Source: JBBRBB01 sp038206235
Lineage (GTDB): Bacteria > Bacteroidota > Bacteroidia > Chitinophagales > Chitinophagaceae
Direction: 5' to 3'
Assembly: GCA_038206235.1 (NCBI GenBank)
Contig: JBBRBB010000019.1
Coordinates: 1 to 64,000, forward strand
DNA: 64,000 bases
How positions within the stretch are numbered: position 1 is the stretch's first letter; each line of letters starts with the position of its first letter. Position numbers and translations under genes: made by a program. The notes under the pieces are model-generated. The model had not been told where the DNA came from. It saw only the letters and a list, made by a program, of their open reading frames with translations, and ran no database searches. This document shows, in pieces, positions 60,814-64,000 of the stretch.

Positions 60814-60966
60814 CAACTGCGAACTGTCAACTGCAACCGTCAACTGCCAACTGTCAACTATCAACTGTCAACTGCCAACCGTCAACTGCCAACTGTCAAC
60901 TGCCAACTGCCAACTGTCAACTGCCAACTGCCAACTGTCAACTGCCAACTATCATCTATCATCAAT
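60814..60966. repeat. Heptanucleotide tandem array CAACTGY, about 21 units
   Basis: About 21 consecutive 7-bp units, mostly CAACTGC or CAACTGT, with single-base variants (CAACTAT, CAACCGT, one 6-bp unit) and a decayed end (CATCTAT, CATCAAT). It ends 5 bp before the -7 box of glnS, so it occupies the -33 region. It is not a CRISPR array because there are no spacers. Confidence 0.9.
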
Positions 60967-60970
60967 AAAT

Positions 60971-60978
60971 TATCTTTG
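60971..60978 (+). promoter_or_regulatory. -7 box four bases before the glnS start
   Basis: TATCTTTG matches TAnnTTTG and ends 4 bp before the ATG at 60983, so the mRNA should be leaderless. The -33 position falls in the heptanucleotide array and has no TTTG, so expression may depend on the array. Confidence 0.5.
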
Positions 60979-60982
60979 CCGC

Positions 60983-62644
60983 ATGACTGAAGAAAAAAGC
61001 CTCAACTTTATTGAAGAAATTATTGAAGAAGATTTGAAGAGTGGAAAATACAAATCCATCCTTACCCGTTTTCCGCCAGAGCCAAATGGTTATTTGCATA
61101 TTGGTCATGCAAAAAGCATTTGCTTAAATTTTGGGTTGGCTTTAAAATATGGAGGAAAAACCAATCTTCGTTTCGATGATACAAACCCCTCTACAGAAGA
61201 AACAGAATATGTTGAAAGCATAAAGCATGATGTGGAATGGCTTGGCTTTACGTGGGCGAATGAATTGTATGCGAGTGATTACTTTCCTGATTTATATGAA
61301 TTTGCTGTAAAGCTGATAAACAAAGGGTTTGCTTATGTTGATGACAGCACGAGTGAAGAGATAGCTGCACAAAAAGGTACGCCAACACAACCCGGAACCG
61401 AAAGCCCTTATCGTAAAAGGAGCATAGAAGAAAACCTGCAATTATTTGCTGAAATGAAAGCCGGCAAATATGAAGATGGCGCAAAAGTATTGCGTGCAAA
61501 AATTGATATGGCTTCACCCAACATGCACTTGCGGGATCCTGTAATGTATCGCATAAAACATGCAGAGCATCACCGTACAAAAGATGAATGGTGCATTTAT
61601 CCTATGTACGATTTTGCACACGGGCAAAGTGATTCAATTGAAAAAATTACGCACTCCATTTGTACGCTGGAATTTGTTCCGCATCGCCCCTTATATGATT
61701 GGTACATTGAGCAGCTTGAAATTTTTCCCAGTCATCAATATGAGTTTGCAAGATTGAATATGAGTTATACCGTGATGAGCAAACGCAAGCTGCTGCAATT
61801 GGTAAATGAAAGATTTGTTGATGGATGGGACGATCCCCGGATGCCCACTATCAGCGCATTTCGCAGAAAAGGTTTTACACCGGAAAGCATCAGGGATTTT
61901 TGCGAACGCATCGGTGTTGCCAAAAGAGATAATTTGATTGATGTTGAACTTTTGGAATTTTGTGTAAGAGAACATCTTAATAAAATTGCCTTGCGAAGAA
62001 TGGTAGTTTTTGATGCGTTGAAAGTTATTATCACCAATTATCCTGAAGGCAAAACAGAAACGATGCAAAGTGAAAATAATCCTGAAGATGAAAAAACTAC
62101 TTACAGAGAAATTCCATTCAGCAGGGAAATTTATATAGAAAGAGAAGACTTCATGGAACATCCTTCCAAAAAATATTTTCGTCTTGCGCCGGGGCAAATG
62201 GTGCGATTAAAAAGCGCTTACATAATTAAATGCGATGAGGTGATAAAAGATGATGCAGGCAATATTGCAGAAGTAAGATGCACTTATATACCTGAAAGCA
62301 AAAGCGGCAACGATGTATCGGGCATTCATGTAAAGGGAACATTGCATTGGGTAAGTGTTCGCCATGCAGTAAGTGCAGAATTAAGATTGTACCACAGGTT
62401 ATTTAAGGTGGAAAATCCAAATGCTGAAGAAGGCGATTTTAAAGAATATATAAATCCCGATTCATTGCAGATTATTCAGGCTGCATTCGCAGAGCCTGAA
62501 TTGCGCAAAGCAAAACTTGAAGAACGATACCAATTTTTGCGCAAAGGATATTTTTGTTTAGATAAAGATGCGAGTGAAGAGAAACTTGTATTCAACAGAA
62601 CAGTTACTTTAAAAGAAACGTGGGCAAAGGAAAAGAAGAAATAA
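60983..62644 (+). CDS. glnS: Glutaminyl-tRNA synthetase
   Basis: This 553-residue class I synthetase charges tRNA-Gln. HIGH is at 39-42 (PPEPNGYLHIGHAKSI). The KMSKS-type loop is VMSKRKLLQLV, which is the usual glutaminyl form. LRFDDTNPSTEETEYVESIKHDVEWLGF and the anticodon-binding C-terminal half (from about 340) are normal for GlnRS and not GluRS. The length is normal and intact. It lies after a heptanucleotide array and a TAnnTTTG box, and is followed 25 bp later by the NTF2-like gene. Confidence 0.96.
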   Translation: MTEEKSLNFIEEIIEEDLKSGKYKSILTRFPPEPNGYLHIGHAKSICLNFGLALKYGGKTNLRFDDTNPSTEETEYVESIKHDVEWLGFTWANELYASDYFPDLYEFAVKLINKGFAYVDDSTSEEIAAQKGTPTQPGTESPYRKRSIEENLQLFAEMKAGKYEDGAKVLRAKIDMASPNMHLRDPVMYRIKHAEHHRTKDEWCIYPMYDFAHGQSDSIEKITHSICTLEFVPHRPLYDWYIEQLEIFPSHQYEFARLNMSYTVMSKRKLLQLVNERFVDGWDDPRMPTISAFRRKGFTPESIRDFCERIGVAKRDNLIDVELLEFCVREHLNKIALRRMVVFDALKVIITNYPEGKTETMQSENNPEDEKTTYREIPFSREIYIEREDFMEHPSKKYFRLAPGQMVRLKSAYIIKCDEVIKDDAGNIAEVRCTYIPESKSGNDVSGIHVKGTLHWVSVRHAVSAELRLYHRLFKVENPNAEEGDFKEYINPDSLQIIQAAFAEPELRKAKLEERYQFLRKGYFCLDKDASEEKLVFNRTVTLKETWAKEKKK

Positions 62645-62669
62645 ATTATTAAATACTAACGAACAAATT

Positions 62670-63152
62670 ATGCAAAAAAATTATTGGTTGAAACTATTAA
62701 AGTTTTTAACAGTTTGCCTGTTATTAGCCGATTGGTGCCAGGCTCAATCCAACAGGGATTTGTCAGATTCGAAGAGCTTATATGATACGATTGCTCACGT
62801 TGACAGCGTTTTGTTTAATGCTTATAACAATCATGATGTAGAGAAAATGAAAATTTTTTTTACACAGGATTTGGAATTCTATCACGACAGGGATGGTTTA
62901 GTTACTTATGAACAGGTAACAAATGGTTTTAAAAATGTTTTTGAAAAAAACAGTGATATAAGAAGAGAGCTTGTGAAGGGCAGTCTTGAAGTTTATTCGC
63001 TTAAAGATTATGGGGCTATAGAAATTGGTGCACACCGTTTTTGCCATACAGAAAATGAGAAAGAAGATTGCGGCACATTTAAGTTTGTTATGGTTTGGAA
63101 GAAGAAAGATGGTGAATGGAAAATTTCAAGGGTGATAAGTTATGGGCATTAG
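62670..63152 (+). CDS. Exported NTF2-like protein
   Basis: This 160-residue protein has a signal peptide (KFLTVCLLLADWCQAQ) and an NTF2/SnoaL-like fold: YDTIAHVDSVLFNAYNNHDVEKMKIFFTQDLEFYHDRDG, then DYGAIEIGAHRFCH and a C-terminal KFVMVWKKKDGEWKISRVISYGH. This resembles DUF4440-type proteins, which bind small ligands or have weak enzyme activity. It is probably periplasmic and its function is unknown. It starts 25 bp after glnS on the same strand. Confidence 0.75.
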   Translation: MQKNYWLKLLKFLTVCLLLADWCQAQSNRDLSDSKSLYDTIAHVDSVLFNAYNNHDVEKMKIFFTQDLEFYHDRDGLVTYEQVTNGFKNVFEKNSDIRRELVKGSLEVYSLKDYGAIEIGAHRFCHTENEKEDCGTFKFVMVWKKKDGEWKISRVISYGH

Positions 63153-63188
63153 AAGATTTAAACAGAAACAAAATTAACTATCGCAACT

Positions 63189-63962
63189 TCACTGCATCTC
63201 CTCCAGCATTTTCTTTCCTTCTGCTTTAATAGCCGCATCATCGTAAGTGCGGTTGGGTAATTTGATGAGCTTGTTTAAAACATCAATTTCTTTCGCAGGC
63301 TCCCTGTCTAAATCATAAGCTTTTGCGAGATAGAGATAATTTTCTGCAAAATAGGGTTCCAGGCTTTTGCATTTTTCCATATAATAAATTGCTGAATCGG
63401 TATTTGCTTTTGGCAGGCCGCTATAAAAAGTTTTTGCAGCAACTTTTTTTACCCAGGAAAGATTTTCAATTTTATAATGCCACATGCCCGCAATGTAATT
63501 CGCTTTAGCATGATTGGGATTTATGGCAAGTGTTTTTTCAACATATATTTTTGTTTGCTTCACATAGTTCACTGCAATTTTTGTATCAAGCTCCACCCTT
63601 GATATTTTTCCATACACCAGAGCCATTGCATAGTTTGCATCTGCATTATTTGCATCAACAGTAATTGCTTTTTTTGCAAACTCTTCAGCAATCTTATAAT
63701 GCTTGTATTGCCCGCTCTTTTCGGTTTCTCTTGCACCAATGCTGCAGGTAAGCTCTGTGCATTTTACCAATGCATTTACGTTTGATGATTCTATGGAAGC
63801 AATTTGCTTATAAACTTCCAAAGCCTCCGCTTCTTTGAACTGATGCTCAAAATTCACAGCTTTATTAAGAAGACCATTTGTGTCTTGTGATTGTGCAAAA
63901 GCGGATAAAAAGAGAGAAAGAAAAATGATTGATGACTTTACTGCTAAGATATTTTTATTCAC
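63189..63962 (-). CDS. Exported tetratricopeptide repeat protein
   Basis: This 257-residue protein has a signal peptide (SSIIFLSLFLSAFAQSQ) and about five TPR helical pairs. Examples are NLLNKAVNFEHQFKEAEALEVYKQIA-type segments near 30, NADANYAMALVYGKISRV near 103, NPNHAKANYIAGMWHYKI near 145 and YFAENYLYLAKAYDLDREP near 208. It is probably a periplasmic scaffold, of the type seen in Bacteroidota envelope proteins. Convergent with the NTF2-like gene (37 bp apart). The window ends near its upstream region. Confidence 0.8.
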   Translation of the reverse strand: MNKNILAVKSSIIFLSLFLSAFAQSQDTNGLLNKAVNFEHQFKEAEALEVYKQIASIESSNVNALVKCTELTCSIGARETEKSGQYKHYKIAEEFAKKAITVDANNADANYAMALVYGKISRVELDTKIAVNYVKQTKIYVEKTLAINPNHAKANYIAGMWHYKIENLSWVKKVAAKTFYSGLPKANTDSAIYYMEKCKSLEPYFAENYLYLAKAYDLDREPAKEIDVLNKLIKLPNRTYDDAAIKAEGKKMLEEMQ

Positions 63963-64000
63963 GTATCAATTATGTTTTTTACTAACGTACAAGTAACATA

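Noticed and set aside
60814..60966. CRISPR-like regular repeat before glnS
   Set aside because: Heptamers without spacers, no cas genes in the window.
1..64000. tRNA or rRNA genes
   Set aside because: No cloverleaf with TTCRANNC arm or rRNA-like sequence was noticed in the gaps; a dedicated scan (tRNAscan, Infernal) would be decisive.

Overview
The window looks like chromosome of a gliding-type Bacteroidota bacterium, most likely Chitinophagaceae or a close relative. The evidence is low-GC DNA, a GldC homologue, a T9SS-type C-terminal sorting domain, group II GGGP synthase, a class II (B12-dependent) ribonucleotide reductase, eukaryote-type NADP isocitrate dehydrogenase, and promoters of the Bacteroidota TAnnTTTG type placed very close to start codons. 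This placement comes from recognising protein families, not from any search.

Layout. 1-5.6 kb (minus strand) is an arsenosugar-type cluster (CMD/AhpD-like protein, ArsS radical SAM, ArsM methyltransferase). Its last two genes, a small conserved protein and a TIGR04283-type glycosyltransferase, are broken. Upstream of it is an ECF sigma / membrane protein / zinc anti-sigma / periplasmic protein group. 5.9-24.5 kb is mostly housekeeping: GGGP synthase, class II RNR, a retropepsin-like protease flanked by a duplicated piece of the neighbouring GT9 gene, an amidohydrolase, RF1, a desaturase, GldC, a YqeY-domain protein, CvpA, an alpha/beta hydrolase, a CBS protein, a POTRA/barrel outer membrane protein and a PaaE-like reductase. 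24.6-28.4 kb encodes a propeller-type sensor kinase and its LuxR-family regulator. 28.7-40.6 kb is catabolic and secreted functions: BBE-like oxidase, GH3 glucosidase, SGNH hydrolases, M19 dipeptidase, and two proteins carrying three amidohydrolase modules, two of which lack the metal-binding HxH. 40.7 kb is isocitrate dehydrogenase.

42.3-45.7 kb is the most unusual region. A half-site and two ~205-bp imperfect palindromes delimit gene units in the manner of integron cassettes (genes followed by an attC-like hairpin), but with a non-canonical core (TGCACAYAACA...GTTGTGTGCA) and no integrase in view. The units carry a DUF5343 + Swt1-HEPN pair, an unknown protein + DUF4468 protein, and an inverted HicBA toxin-antitoxin pair. 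I regard this as the best candidate for an undescribed mobile/defence-related system.

46-64 kb returns to core genes (pyrophosphatase, L,D-transpeptidase, HPPD, a secreted reprolysin-like protease, a BglII-like restriction-modification pair, acyl-CoA dehydrogenase, SMC, GlnRS), with a decayed MazF-like module and a stray copy of part of smc just after smc.

Heptanucleotide repeat arrays (AAATCAG, AAATCCG, RCAATAG, CAACTGY) recur in intergenic DNA and inside one gene. Several genes are broken by single-base changes in homopolymer runs, so some may be sequencing errors and not true pseudogenes. I found no rRNA, tRNA or CRISPR array by eye.
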